Assembly (NCBI GenBank): GCA_902781045.1
Contig: CACZHT010000003.1
Coordinates: forward strand, 62,001 to 126,000
Reading direction: 5' to 3'
Length of the DNA: 64,000 nucleotides
DNA from: an uncultured Bacteroidales bacterium
GTDB taxonomy: Bacteria; Bacteroidota; Bacteroidia; Bacteroidales; Muribaculaceae
Shown: piece by piece, positions 1 to 8,262 of the stretch
How the letters are laid out: every line of letters starts with the position of its first letter
How positions within the stretch are numbered: the first letter of the stretch is position 1
Made by a program: the position numbers and the translations under genes
The notes under the pieces: model-generated
Seen by the model: only the letters and a program-made list of their open reading frames with translations
The model's database searches: none
What the model was told of the DNA's origin: nothing

Positions 1-1697
1 CATTCGTTGATATACTTAATGGTATTCTCAATCACGCTACCATTATTTGCCATTTGAAGGTTTTTACTTTTATAAAGATATCTCAATGCAATATCATATT
101 TTTTTTGCATCATATACGCACGTCCCAGATTATGGTATATTATCCCGACCTCAGGATTTCCCTCTCCATCATTATGAAGTATCAAACTAATAGCCTGGTT
201 TAAAAACTCAATTGCCTGGTTGTACTCATCACAAATCAGATACGTAAAACCTTTACTTGCAAGATAATCCAATTTTAATTCAACAGATAATATGTTATAT
301 ATAGTGTCTATTCTATCAAAGACTTTTAATGCATTGGTTAAGTCATGATTTCTACCACAAAGAGTACCATATAAGTTCAAAAATCGTGCCAGCTCATCAT
401 TGTCATTTTCAACATATAATAAAGGCTTAACCTTGTCTCCATAAAACAAGGCTTCAGAATAATTACCCAATTGAGCATTGATTGCCATAATTGCCTGAAA
501 AATAGAATACTTTGTTGCGTCGGATGAATCAACTCCCGAATTTATTAACTTATCTTCAAGTTGATAAAGATATGTCAAAGCCATAGATGGATCGCTCTTA
601 CTATAGTATTCAGATAGACAGCCTAGGGCGTTAATGCTATGTACGACCGCCCCATTCCAGCTCATTTCAAAGTACTTAATAGCATCTTCCGAGTTACCAG
701 CTGTCCAAAGTCCAAAACCAACAATATCATATAAGTTCTCCTCTCCACGATTCTTGTTTGTTGTAGCATTATAATATTCAACCGCTTCTGGTAAAATAAC
801 TTTTATTAAATCCACATTGTTTTGAGCCGCAATCAATCTTAAGTAATCTGTATATGCTGTGGCAATTTCCGGTTTATGCTTTGTCATGACTCTGCCTATT
901 TCTATTAACTGCCAATTAAGGTTTATAGCAGCGATAGTGTCGTTGAACTTATATTGGGCACACATTGCATATAAGTGACAATATAGAATGTAATCATCAT
1001 TATTCTTACCAACATTTGAATTAATAATGTTTAAGATGGATGACATTGTTTCATCCACAATTGCCTTATTTTCAAGAGACATGTTTTCAAAACTTGGTAA
1101 ATCATCAAATAGTTCTTCAACTTGTTCTTGCCAGTTGCCCTTAGATATTTTAAGACTAAGTAACCGTTGATTATATTGTTCCAATTTTCTGATACACGCA
1201 TCTGCCAGTGCTGCTTTTCCTTTATGCTTATATAAGTCAATCAAGTCTGAATAAACTTGTTTTATTATATTACAATCGAAGGATTGAACCTCATCAGTTA
1301 TTATTGCTTTGCGATAATACTTTTCAGCATTCATGAAATCATCAGTTTTCTTATAGCAACTGGCAATGTCATATAACGTTTCCAAATAATTGCAGTCACC
1401 TGAATTGAAGGAAAATCTCATGTATCGTTCGGCTTCTTTCAGGTAGGGGATTGCATTGCTATAGTCCTTTAAGAAATACAAGGAGTATCCCTTGTAAAGG
1501 TTAAACTTCATCTTAACCTGAGAAGATGTGTCTGAAAGGCAGATTCCTTCAATACGATTTAGAGATTCTATCGCCTTATCATATTGTTCATTGTCTATTT
1601 GGACTTTTATTTCCGACAAACCATTGAACTCATTTGCACAAACAGGTGTTGCGCAAATAAGCAATAGTAACAGAAAGATGTATATTCGATTTCGCAT
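1..1697 (-). CDS. Secreted TPR-repeat protein (3' end outside window), possible CHAT-type partner
   Basis: An open frame runs without a stop from the ATG at 1697 to the window edge, giving at least 565 residues. The N-terminus (MRNRIYIFLLLLLICA) is a signal peptide. The rest is helical with many TPR-like units, for example around YSNAIPYLKEAERYM, NAEKYYRKAI and YNQAIEFLNQAISL. It starts 8 bp after the DUF2971 gene and so is probably the last or a late gene of the caspase/sigma operon. The other sigma/caspase module in this window (19882-24763) ends with a TPR-CHAT protein in the equivalent place, so a CHAT protease domain may lie beyond the edge. That is inference, because no catalytic part is visible. 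Function otherwise unknown. Confidence 0.8.
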   Translation of the reverse strand, partial: MRNRIYIFLLLLLICATPVCANEFNGLSEIKVQIDNEQYDKAIESLNRIEGICLSDTSSQVKMKFNLYKGYSLYFLKDYSNAIPYLKEAERYMRFSFNSGDCNYLETLYDIASCYKKTDDFMNAEKYYRKAIITDEVQSFDCNIIKQVYSDLIDLYKHKGKAALADACIRKLEQYNQRLLSLKISKGNWQEQVEELFDDLPSFENMSLENKAIVDETMSSILNIINSNVGKNNDDYILYCHLYAMCAQYKFNDTIAAINLNWQLIEIGRVMTKHKPEIATAYTDYLRLIAAQNNVDLIKVILPEAVEYYNATTNKNRGEENLYDIVGFGLWTAGNSEDAIKYFEMSWNGAVVHSINALGCLSEYYSKSDPSMALTYLYQLEDKLINSGVDSSDATKYSIFQAIMAINAQLGNYSEALFYGDKVKPLLYVENDNDELARFLNLYGTLCGRNHDLTNALKVFDRIDTIYNILSVELKLDYLASKGFTYLICDEYNQAIEFLNQAISLILHNDGEGNPEVGIIYHNLGRAYMMQKKYDIALRYLYKSKNLQMANNGSVIENTIKYINE

Positions 1698-1705
1698 ATT
1701 ATTAC

Positions 1706-2446
1706 TTAAGTTAGGGGAACTTGAGAATTGATAATTTGAATCTTATCAAGTTTGCTTGGAGAGATTTTATCCTTCAACATTCTATAGATACTAACCTTGT
1801 TTTTAGTGAATTCACATTTTGGACCAAAAGTAATTGTTTCAATGGCTGATGTGGGTATTCTAAACTCGATATATGGTTTTATGAATCCATTGGATACTCC
1901 AAATCCTTGCTCTAAACTGTGGCTCGCAATTCGCCATTCTTTTTCCGCTGAAAACGAAGGATGCTTATAAGACAATGCTTCGTACAACAAACGTGATAGC
2001 GGTAATTTATCCTCGGCATGCAACATTTGTTTAATTCCTCCCGAGATTAGACGTTTTTTAAGCTCATCATGTGATGCATATTCAATCTTTGTCAACTTGT
2101 CATTTAAAATAGATTTTAACTCAGAATAATTCAGTCCAATTGCAACTCCTTTTCCATCATTAGCATAGCAACGCCACATATTTAAGTCATCGTCTAACTC
2201 TGATAATGAACAAACAAAAGGATAGCCTTGTAAGCTTTGTAATATAAGGAGAGTGCTGTCTGTTACTCCTAAGTCATGAAGTACATTTGGTAACAGCTTC
2301 CCTTCTGTATCATCGTTAAGAAAACTCGCATGAGTAGCCCTCAATGTAAAGTAAACGTTGTTTGGATCATCATTATTTATGTTGTTAATGATGGCAAATA
2401 ACGTTTCAAAGGATGTGTAATGATATAGGGTACTTGGCTCATTCAT
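1706..2446 (-). CDS. DUF2971 family protein
   Basis: The 246-residue protein has the hallmarks of DUF2971: an N-terminal LYHYTSFETLFAII, a central CSLSELDDDLNMWRCYAN followed by KGVAIG, and a later AEKEWRIA segment. No signal peptide or membrane segment is seen, so it should be cytoplasmic. The biochemical role of the family is not settled; members often occur in accessory or defence-like neighbourhoods. Its start codon overlaps the end of the anti-sigma-like gene by 4 bp (ATGA type), indicating translational coupling within the caspase/sigma operon. Confidence 0.8.
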   Translation of the reverse strand: MNEPSTLYHYTSFETLFAIINNINNDDPNNVYFTLRATHASFLNDDTEGKLLPNVLHDLGVTDSTLLILQSLQGYPFVCSLSELDDDLNMWRCYANDGKGVAIGLNYSELKSILNDKLTKIEYASHDELKKRLISGGIKQMLHAEDKLPLSRLLYEALSYKHPSFSAEKEWRIASHSLEQGFGVSNGFIKPYIEFRIPTSAIETITFGPKCEFTKNKVSIYRMLKDKISPSKLDKIQIINSQVPLT

Positions 2447-3195
2447 AGTTCTTCAACTTTCTTTAAGAGTTCTCTGGCTTTGGCACCGATGGCAGTGCCG
2501 GATGGGGCGATGGTGGTGAGTTTTTCGAGGACTGCTTTGGCTTGTTTGCGGTCGTTGCTCTTGAGGTGACCGATGGCGAGGTTCCAGCCGATTTCGGGAG
2601 CAAAGTCGGTGTAGTCGTTATAGGTCTCTTGCGTTGACAACTCCCAGCATAAGGTCAAGTCGTGCAGGGTCGCTTTAAGTTCCCTGTCATTCACCACATT
2701 GTCAAATAGCTTGGTGAGCTTGGTTTCAACCTCAGTAGGTGTATCTGCGCCTTTTGTAATTCCAGATGATGTGAAAACCATAGCATATTGGTCGCCAAGT
2801 CCGGTTGTTGTGCGATAGTCATTGTAACCAATGCCGGCCCAAATCAGCAATGCTACTGAAGCAGCAGCCGACAGCCAGGTTACCGTCTCTCGCCATGAGA
2901 TGACTTTACCGCTCTTTTTAGCTGTACTCACATCCTTTGCGACGACACCAACCTCATCTGCATCAGCCGCCAAAAACTCACCCTTAAGTTCTTCATCATA
3001 GGCAGTCCCAACCTCTTTCATGCCTTTTACCATGCGAGCCATCGCAACGGCTTGGGCTTTCAACTCTGGGTCGGCCTGCAGGTCGGCAAGGAAGGCCTGC
3101 TCCTCTTCGGCAGCCATTTTGCCCTTGAGATAGTTCGCAATGCGCTCGTCTTCGAGCAGCAGATTCTCGTCTATATGGTTGTTATCTGTTGTCAT
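2443..3195 (-). CDS. Anti-sigma-factor-like membrane protein
   Basis: The 250-residue protein has an N-terminal acidic/helical segment (DERIANYLKGKMAAEEEQ) typical of Bacteroidota anti-sigma proteins that bind a cognate ECF factor. One membrane helix follows at about 108-125 (WLSAAASVALLIWAGIGY). The C-terminal part is helical and TPR-like (WNLAIGHLKSNDRKQAKAV). It lies 11 bp after the sigma gene and overlaps DUF2971. The expected topology is sigma-binding part inside, TPR part in the periplasm as sensor. The closest relative in the window is the protein at 23032-23976, with the same plan. Confidence 0.75.
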   Translation of the reverse strand: MTTDNNHIDENLLLEDERIANYLKGKMAAEEEQAFLADLQADPELKAQAVAMARMVKGMKEVGTAYDEELKGEFLAADADEVGVVAKDVSTAKKSGKVISWRETVTWLSAAASVALLIWAGIGYNDYRTTTGLGDQYAMVFTSSGITKGADTPTEVETKLTKLFDNVVNDRELKATLHDLTLCWELSTQETYNDYTDFAPEIGWNLAIGHLKSNDRKQAKAVLEKLTTIAPSGTAIGAKARELLKKVEEL

Positions 3196-3206
3196 AAGCC
3201 TATGAG

Positions 3207-3770
3207 TTAAAAAATGCGTTCAGCAATCTCTTTGTAGCGTTTCTTGAACTTGTCACAGCAGCGGTGCTTGGTGACTTTCACCGAACTTTCGCTGCCATAG
3301 TTGAGCATGCTTGCGAGGGTCTTCATCGAAAAGCCGTCACGATAGAATCCCCACAGCAAGCTATTGCAAGGCTCCGGCAAGTTTTTGACTATTTGTCGGA
3401 CCAATGCTGACTTCCTGCGCTCGATTTGTTCATCATCTTCTTCTAATGCCAAAAGGCGGTCGATGCGGTCGTCTTCAAACTCATCCTTGGTCGTCTCGGG
3501 ATATTCGTCGACAATCAGCAACTCCTTGCCACTGCGCCGCATCAGCTCAAACGCCTTGTTGCGGCAAATGCTGTTGAAGTAGGTGGCAAGTGAGGCCGTC
3601 ATCTCGGCGAGTTTCCCATCCAGGATGTTTTGATGCAGAATGATGAAGGCCTCCTGGAAGATGTCCTCGCAGTCGGGGCGTGACAATGAGAATTGCCCCT
3701 GCAAGAATGCAAGCGTTTTCTCCCATTGCTTCGAAGCAAATCTATTTAGCGCATCGTAAGAGTACTCCAT
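3207..3770 (-). CDS. ECF-type RNA polymerase sigma factor
   Basis: The 187-residue protein has sigma region 2 near residues 20-75 (CEDIFQEAFIILHQNI, then YFNSICRNKAFELM) and region 4 near 135-180 (helix-turn-helix GFSMKTLASMLNYGS followed by a basic helix). An acidic linker joins them. It directs polymerase to a specific promoter set and is presumably held inactive by the next gene product. The gene starts 3 bp after the caspase stop codon. The conserved caspase/sigma/anti-sigma order suggests that proteolysis and transcription respond to the same signal; the regulon cannot be read from sequence. Confidence 0.85.
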   Translation of the reverse strand: MEYSYDALNRFASKQWEKTLAFLQGQFSLSRPDCEDIFQEAFIILHQNILDGKLAEMTASLATYFNSICRNKAFELMRRSGKELLIVDEYPETTKDEFEDDRIDRLLALEEDDEQIERRKSALVRQIVKNLPEPCNSLLWGFYRDGFSMKTLASMLNYGSESSVKVTKHRCCDKFKKRYKEIAERIF

Positions 3771-3773
3771 ATC

Positions 3774-4661
3774 TCACTTCAAACTTGTTTCGTAAACCAT
3801 ATTTTGACGTGTCAGTCTTCGGTCGCCGTCCATGAATCGCTTCACCTCTTGGACCCAGTTCAGTGAATTGGTGAGTCGGCTGGAGCGCAATGTCTTATTG
3901 ACGTAATACGATAGCGGACCATAATACTGACCATCTTGCTTAATCTCGTAGTTTGACTGATAGGAACGACAAGCCTCGAGGATAAGGATGTCGCCCTGAG
4001 TCCCACTGCTCTTAATGACGAAATGCCCATTGGTGTTAACACGCGGGCGATATTTCTTTCCATTCGGGCTAAACGCATCTTTTGTGCCACGCACAAAGAT
4101 TTCCTCATCTTCTTCCAACTCATCACCACGAGACGAGCCTCCGGCATGGCATGCGTCAATCACAACGCAGAGGAAACCTTTCGGCCCAACTTTCTTCCTG
4201 ATTTGGTCAAAAAAGCCATAAAGTTCATCATCAAGAATATGGTTGGAGCCTTCATACCTCCCTTTGCTGTATGCTTTATGGGCATCGTAAGGAATGATGG
4301 ACTCGTCCCAGCCGTCGTTCTCATCACCACTTTTGTCCTCAAATGGCTGGCCATGCCCGGAAAAGTGGATGTAAACCACATCCCCGGCACGACATGACCG
4401 CACAAGCGATGTAAGCTCTTTCCTGATTCGTTTGGCAGTAGCCTGCTTATTGGTGACTTTGGCAATGCTGAATCGCTGAGACTTGAGCGTGGCGGCAATC
4501 AACTCAACATCGTTGGCTCCATGAATGTCAGTCCACTGTGTGGCGCTATTGCTCGAGTAATTCGATATGCCCACAAGCAAAGCCCGTTTTGTCTGTGCTC
4601 CCATATTGAGAGGTAATACAAATAAGGCAACAATTATCAATATGTAGATAAACTTTTTCAT
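3774..4661 (-). CDS. Secreted caspase-like protease (peptidase C14)
   Basis: I place the start at the ATG at 4661, 21 bp inside the longest frame, because the product then begins with a signal peptide (MKKFIYILIIVALFVLPL). The 295-residue product has the p20 caspase fold: RALLVGISNYS at its start, catalytic His103 in IHFSGHGQPFED and catalytic Cys171 in IDACHAGGSSRG. The acid-rich DENDGWDESIIP segment is typical of bacterial metacaspase-like proteins. Such proteases cleave after basic or acidic residues; the substrate is unknown. As first full gene of the operon with sigma and anti-sigma factors it could act as effector or as regulator of the anti-sigma protein. Confidence 0.88.
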   Translation of the reverse strand: MKKFIYILIIVALFVLPLNMGAQTKRALLVGISNYSSNSATQWTDIHGANDVELIAATLKSQRFSIAKVTNKQATAKRIRKELTSLVRSCRAGDVVYIHFSGHGQPFEDKSGDENDGWDESIIPYDAHKAYSKGRYEGSNHILDDELYGFFDQIRKKVGPKGFLCVVIDACHAGGSSRGDELEEDEEIFVRGTKDAFSPNGKKYRPRVNTNGHFVIKSSGTQGDILILEACRSYQSNYEIKQDGQYYGPLSYYVNKTLRSSRLTNSLNWVQEVKRFMDGDRRLTRQNMVYETSLK

Positions 4662-4674
4662 GATTCTCGTTTCG

Positions 4675-4794
4675 TCAAACAATTGCTTCTGGAAGCCGAT
4701 TTGTCGGAGTCGGTGCGATTGCGCTAATCTTGATGCGCATGTCGAAGAACGACAGCCTCTCGTTCAGAGCCAATATTTCATCGATGGTCATCAT
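4675..4794 (-). CDS. Possible 39-residue leader ORF upstream of the caspase operon
   Basis: Between a candidate promoter at 4851-4858 and the caspase gene lies an ATG-ATG-initiated frame (start 4794 or 4791) that ends 13 bp before the caspase ATG. The product begins MMTIDEILALNERLSFFDMR and looks like a folded-protein fragment (charged helix, then a Pro/Thr-rich tail). It could be a real short protein, a translated leader or the end of a decayed gene. No family is recognised. Confidence 0.25.
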   Translation of the reverse strand: MMTIDEILALNERLSFFDMRIKISAIAPTPTNRLPEAIV

Positions 4795-4850
4795 ATAATA
4801 ATAGTTTACCGAGTAGACGACTTTGATGGGGCTGACGTATTTTGTCGCTG

Positions 4851-4858
4851 CAAATATA
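4851..4858 (-). promoter_or_regulatory. Candidate -7 element for the caspase/sigma operon
   Basis: TATATTTG on the minus strand matches the Bacteroidota -7 consensus TAnnTTTG. No convincing TTTG is seen at the usual spacing upstream, so it is weaker than others in this window. The transcript would have a leader of about 180 nt containing the short ORF. Confidence 0.4.
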
Positions 4859-5153
4859 AATAAAAAATGGGAAATTTAGATCAACCGAGATAAAGAAAAT
4901 GATTTTTCTTTAGGGTGAAGGTGGTCGTGAACAGCCAGCGGTAGAATTCAGCTCCCTTCCTTTTGGATGGTTTGCCACATTGTGTTACTTCGGTGGAAAC
5001 ACTGGAACAGAGGCAAACAAAGCAAGTGGAAGAACGGTGTCACGTTTTCCTCTCTTTACTATAAAAGCAGTGGTTTCTGTTCAGGAAATAGCCTTGAATC
5101 CCGTCAGGGTTATAACTTTACTGCTTGTGAAAGTCGTGGTTAGGGATATTCTG
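4859..5153. other. Intergenic stretch with nothing recognisable
   Basis: Between the candidate operon promoter and the PLD-domain remnant I find no convincing ORF, RNA or repeat. It may be the decayed 3' end of the remnant's original gene. Confidence 0.4.
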
Positions 5154-5465
5154 TCAAAGGTTGTTGATGATGGTGGTGGCGAGTTCCGCGTTGTGGAGGG
5201 TGATGACGTTGTCGCTGGCACTATGGTAACCCAGGAACTGGACGTTGCCGTACCACACGACTGAGCGGTCGAATATGGCACAGTTTAGAGTGATATTCTC
5301 GTTTATGACAACTTGTACGCCATGTGTTTGCAACCGAACGGTGTGTTCGTTATGCTCGCGAGTGATGATGCTGACATGGATGCCTTGAGTGACAAGGTCG
5401 AGCAGGCGAGCCATGATTTGTGAGTTGCGACTAGGTTTAATTTTGGGGCTGGCAATGACAATGCT
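5154..5465 (-). pseudogene. Remnant of a PLD-like (phospholipase D-fold) C-terminal domain
   Basis: The frame reads SIVIASPKIKPS, then ARLLDLVTQGIHVSIITR, then FDRSVVWYGNVQFLGY and ends near LHNAELATTIINNL. This is the pattern of the PLD-like domain found at the end of many bacterial helicase-like or nuclease proteins. The homology begins upstream of the only in-frame ATG (5414), and a stop lies just before the SIVIASP segment at about 5466. The usual N-terminal domains are therefore missing and the neighbour upstream is the BspA-like gene. I read it as a truncated gene fragment rather than a functional protein. Confidence 0.5.
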
Positions 5466-5475
5466 TTATGCATCG

Positions 5476-6837
5476 CTACTCCTTCCCCAGCATAATGTTA
5501 ATCACCGCATTCACATCACCTATGTCCACGCTGCCGTCACCGGTCACATCGCCAGCAGCGGTTTGCTCGGTCTTGCCCAGCATCATGTTGATGACGGCGT
5601 TGACATCCCCAATGTCCACACTCCCGTCGCCGGTCACATCACCAGGTTGTGATTCTGCTATGCCAACAATTTGGTTGAACGACTTCCAACCTTCGGCACT
5701 GCTAAAGGCAACGATGCAATCTTGTTTTACATGAAGCGTGGCGGCGTTAATTGGTCCCCAAGGTTCGTGATCTAGCCATCCGGTTGTAAACGTACCATCA
5801 TCAATTGCCTGTGGCTCTGAGGCATAGTTGTAAACATCGGTCAAACTATTGCAGTCCGAGAAGGCTCCATATCCGATAGAAGTTACATTGTTTCTGAGTA
5901 TCAACTGCTTAAGCTCTTGGCACGATCTGAATGCATAGTCACCAATTGTGACTGATGTTGGGTTAGCAGATTTAAGGGTGGAGTATTGATTGTTGCCGAT
6001 TGCAATTTCTACCAAAGATGAAGCTGCAAATGCTTCTTCTCCGATGCTTCTCAATGTAGAGGGAAGTGTGATGTGAGTCAGCTTTGAACCAGTAAATGAG
6101 TTTTGGTAGATCACTTCGATGCCTTCGGGAAGCGCTGCCTCGATTTTTATGTGGGGGTAGTACAGTATTGTTTTCAAATCTTTTGTCAAAAGGATGCCGT
6201 CAATGTCGGCATAAGTCTGGTTCTCGGCATCTACCTTAACTTCTTGAAGAAACTGGCATTCATTGAATACATCCCCATAGAGGTCATCCTCTTCAATGAT
6301 CTCACCACTCCCATCGATGCGGTCTTCATTGCCCAGATAAGCGACATTCTTGGGTGGGGTAATAGTGGTGAGGTTGGTTTGTTCGAAAGCTTGCTCACCG
6401 ATGCGAATCAGCGATTCTGGAAGAGTGATGGAAGAGATTGGACACTCCGAGAAGGCTTCTTCGCCGATGTGTAGCACGCCGGCAGGCAGTGATACTGTTG
6501 TGAGGTTAGGACATTGCATAAAGACTTTGTCGGCAACCTTGGTAATGCCAGGCGAAATAGTGATTGACGAAATCTTGCATCTGCGAAACGAGCTTATGCC
6601 CAATTCAATGACAGAGTACCCTCCAAGTGTGGTGGGTGTTGTAATCGCTCCTGTGGTGTTTGTAGATATGGCGCTAACATTAGATTCACCACCAAGTTTG
6701 CAGGTCTTAGCACTTTCACTAACGACTGTATAAGTCCATGTAACGCCATCGACTGTCGCTGTTTTCAAGTCGCCATCAGCTCCCGTCGCACATAGTATCG
6801 ATAGGCCTGCCAGAATAAATGTAATGGTTCTGTTCAT
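5476..6837 (-). CDS. BspA-like leucine-rich-repeat surface protein with dockerin-type C-terminus
   Basis: The 453-residue protein starts with a signal peptide (MNRTITFILAGLSILCATGA). From about 75 to 370 it has LRR_5/BspA-type repeats (for example ITLPESLIRIGEQAFEQ and ITLPSTLRSIGEEAFAAS). The last ~55 residues are two calcium-loop units of dockerin type (GDVTGDGSVDIGDVNAV, twice). In Bacteroidales such proteins are exported and used for adhesion or as extracellular scaffolds. The dockerin-like ends are common there without any known cellulosome, so the partner is unknown. Monocistronic as far as can be seen. Confidence 0.85.
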   Translation of the reverse strand: MNRTITFILAGLSILCATGADGDLKTATVDGVTWTYTVVSESAKTCKLGGESNVSAISTNTTGAITTPTTLGGYSVIELGISSFRRCKISSITISPGITKVADKVFMQCPNLTTVSLPAGVLHIGEEAFSECPISSITLPESLIRIGEQAFEQTNLTTITPPKNVAYLGNEDRIDGSGEIIEEDDLYGDVFNECQFLQEVKVDAENQTYADIDGILLTKDLKTILYYPHIKIEAALPEGIEVIYQNSFTGSKLTHITLPSTLRSIGEEAFAASSLVEIAIGNNQYSTLKSANPTSVTIGDYAFRSCQELKQLILRNNVTSIGYGAFSDCNSLTDVYNYASEPQAIDDGTFTTGWLDHEPWGPINAATLHVKQDCIVAFSSAEGWKSFNQIVGIAESQPGDVTGDGSVDIGDVNAVINMMLGKTEQTAAGDVTGDGSVDIGDVNAVINIMLGKE

Positions 6838-7150
6838 AATTACTGATTGGTTTTATTATCATGCTCCCAAAGTAGGGTTAAAACAGCAGAAGAAAAGCGT
6901 GAGAGCCTATATCACTGCTCTGCCTGTGGCTGATGTATCTGTTTGGGACAGGTTATTGGCAGCCAAAGAACAAAGCGTCAATAAACGCTTTTCTGTTATG
7001 TTTTGCGATTTGAGTTTTTAAGACATAAGAACAAAAGGACAATTACTCATCTTTTTGCATGCATCTAGCACTCATGCTCTTAAGTCTATTGAAAACATGC
7101 GTGCATAAATCTCATGTACTTATGCTCTTCTGTCTTGTTACCGAATCGTC

Positions 7151-7261
7151 TGCAAAGATAACAAATAGTTTTCACTTTTTACTCATCACCCACCATTTTT
7201 TTTGCAATATTATCTATACAGGTTATATGAAAAGAGTACTCCCATTCACCATACGCAGCGA
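7151..7261. repeat. Left ~110-bp direct repeat flanking the toxin-antitoxin pair
   Basis: The segment beginning TGCAAAGATAACAAATAG and containing ACTCATCACCCACCA and CTCCCATTCACCA recurs, with scattered differences, at 7891-7998 in the same orientation. It carries TATCTTTG on the minus strand (7153-7160), so this copy could drive a minus-strand transcript toward the BspA gene. The rest of 6838-7292 shows no gene. Confidence 0.8.
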
Positions 7262-7292
7262 AAGGGAGTGCTCTATAATTATTTGAAACAAT

Positions 7293-7568
7293 TTATTTGT
7301 CATCATAATGGCCAAAAGCCGAAAGCACGAGTACAAGAACTTCAGAGTCGAAGATTCGATAGACTAGCCTATGCATCTTGGAGATACGTCGGCTCCATCG
7401 TCCCTCGGGCATTCCCCTCAAAGGCTCAGGATGGCCCGTGCCAGTCTTGGGATGCTCTGCAAGTTCGTTGAGGAATCCCAGAAATTTTTGATATGCTTTT
7501 GGCTCATCACGTTCCAGTCGGTCGGCATCGGCCAGTGCCTGTTCTGTAAAATTGACAGTGTAACTCAT
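7293..7568 (-). CDS. yoeB: YoeB/Txe-family endoribonuclease toxin
   Basis: The 91-residue protein matches the Txe/YoeB family: a Glu in GTGHPEPLRG, the basic WSRRISKMHRLVYRI strand and a C-terminal His in SAFGHYDDK, which correspond to the catalytic Glu, Arg and His of YoeB. Members cut mRNA on the ribosome when freed from their antitoxin. The gene overlaps the antitoxin gene by 4 bp and is second in the pair. The pair is enclosed by direct repeats, suggesting it moves or was inserted as a cassette. Confidence 0.9.
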   Translation of the reverse strand: MSYTVNFTEQALADADRLERDEPKAYQKFLGFLNELAEHPKTGTGHPEPLRGMPEGRWSRRISKMHRLVYRIFDSEVLVLVLSAFGHYDDK

Positions 7569-7819
7569 CGGCCGATGCGTTTGCGGAAGTCACTGAAACT
7601 CTCTCCGGGCAGCATGGCATACGTCCTGCCCTGACGATAATCCTCCTCGCCTTGCTCTAGTTTGGCCAGAAATTCCTCTTTGGTCATAACGGTGGGGTCC
7701 GCTTGCTTCGTTAAGGCAAGTTTCTTGAGGTATTTAGCGGCACGAGCCAAAAGTTGCTCATCTTCGGCTATCACCCCCATGGCGCGGTATATCTCTGCGT
7801 TCAATTGTACAGCAGTCAT
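7565..7819 (-). CDS. Antitoxin of the YoeB-type pair
   Basis: The 84-residue acidic/helical protein (MTAVQLNAEIYRAMGVIAED at its start) sits directly upstream of and overlaps the YoeB-like toxin, the usual antitoxin position. It contains LTKQADPTVMTKEEFLAKLE and a C-terminal segment likely to wrap the toxin (GESFSDFRKRIG). Family-level recognition is weak compared with the toxin; the call rests mostly on context and size. Antitoxins of this class normally repress their own promoter, and a palindrome lies 16 bp upstream. Confidence 0.8.
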   Translation of the reverse strand: MTAVQLNAEIYRAMGVIAEDEQLLARAAKYLKKLALTKQADPTVMTKEEFLAKLEQGEEDYRQGRTYAMLPGESFSDFRKRIGR

Positions 7820-7834
7820 AACTTAATACTCTTA

Positions 7835-7851
7835 ATGATTAACGATCATTG
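7835..7851 (-). promoter_or_regulatory. Candidate antitoxin operator (palindrome)
   Basis: AATGAT-taacg-ATCATT is a perfect 6-bp inverted repeat just upstream of the antitoxin start and downstream of a TACCTTTG promoter element (7893-7900, minus). The position fits autoregulation by the toxin-antitoxin complex. Confidence 0.45.
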
Positions 7852-7890
7852 TTTGTGCTTATTCAGAGCAAAGCATTTTCTTGATTATTG

Positions 7891-7998
7891 TGCAAAGGTA
7901 ACAAATAGTTTTCACTTTTCACTCATCACCCACCACTTTTTTCAAATAATTCGATACTGGTTGTATAAAAAAGAACTCCCATTCACCACTCAAAGCGA
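7891..7998. repeat. Right ~110-bp direct repeat flanking the toxin-antitoxin pair, with promoter element
   Basis: Second copy of the repeat at 7151-7261. Its minus-strand TACCTTTG (7893-7900) is the likely -7 element of the antitoxin-toxin operon, giving a leader of about 65 nt. Immediately beyond it, 7998-8018 is an inverted near-match (19 of 21) to 7024-7044. Confidence 0.8.
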
Positions 7999-8020
7999 AT
8001 TGTCCTTATGTTCTTTTGTC

Positions 8021-8195
8021 TGAAAAAAACGATAATTGCGCCCATTCGGTTGCAAGCTAAAGGTTCTCAAATTCGCGATAAGAAATATTCCTTCTGTCCT
8101 TCTGGTCTCGAAAAAATCGCCAATTGCGCCCATTCGGTTGCGAGCTAAAGGTTCGACAATTCGTGATAATAAAACTCCTGATGTTCTTCTGTCCA
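8021..8195. repeat. Two ~88-bp imperfect tandem repeats
   Basis: Units at about 8021-8107 and 8108-8195 share AATTGCGCCCATTCGGTTGC, GAGCTAAAGGTT and a TTCTGTCC end. They lie between the toxin-antitoxin cassette and the terminator behind icd. The short ORFs seen here on both strands are by-products of the repeat. Confidence 0.75.
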
Positions 8196-8202
8196 GAAGA
8201 AC

Positions 8203-8243
8203 AGAAAAAGAGCAGATGCCCCATGACGGGATCATCTGCTCTT
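8203..8243 (-). terminator. Intrinsic terminator after icd
   Basis: On the minus strand an 11-bp stem (AAGAGCAGATG / CATCTGCTCTT) is followed directly by TTTTTC, 20 bp after the icd stop codon. It marks the end of the cit-acn-icd transcript. Confidence 0.85.
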
Positions 8244-8262
8244 CTAGTCAATTCAGGGACGA

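Noticed and set aside
5476..5650. Dockerin repeats as evidence for a cellulosome
   Set aside because: No cohesin or scaffoldin is seen, and such ends are common on unrelated exported proteins in Bacteroidales.
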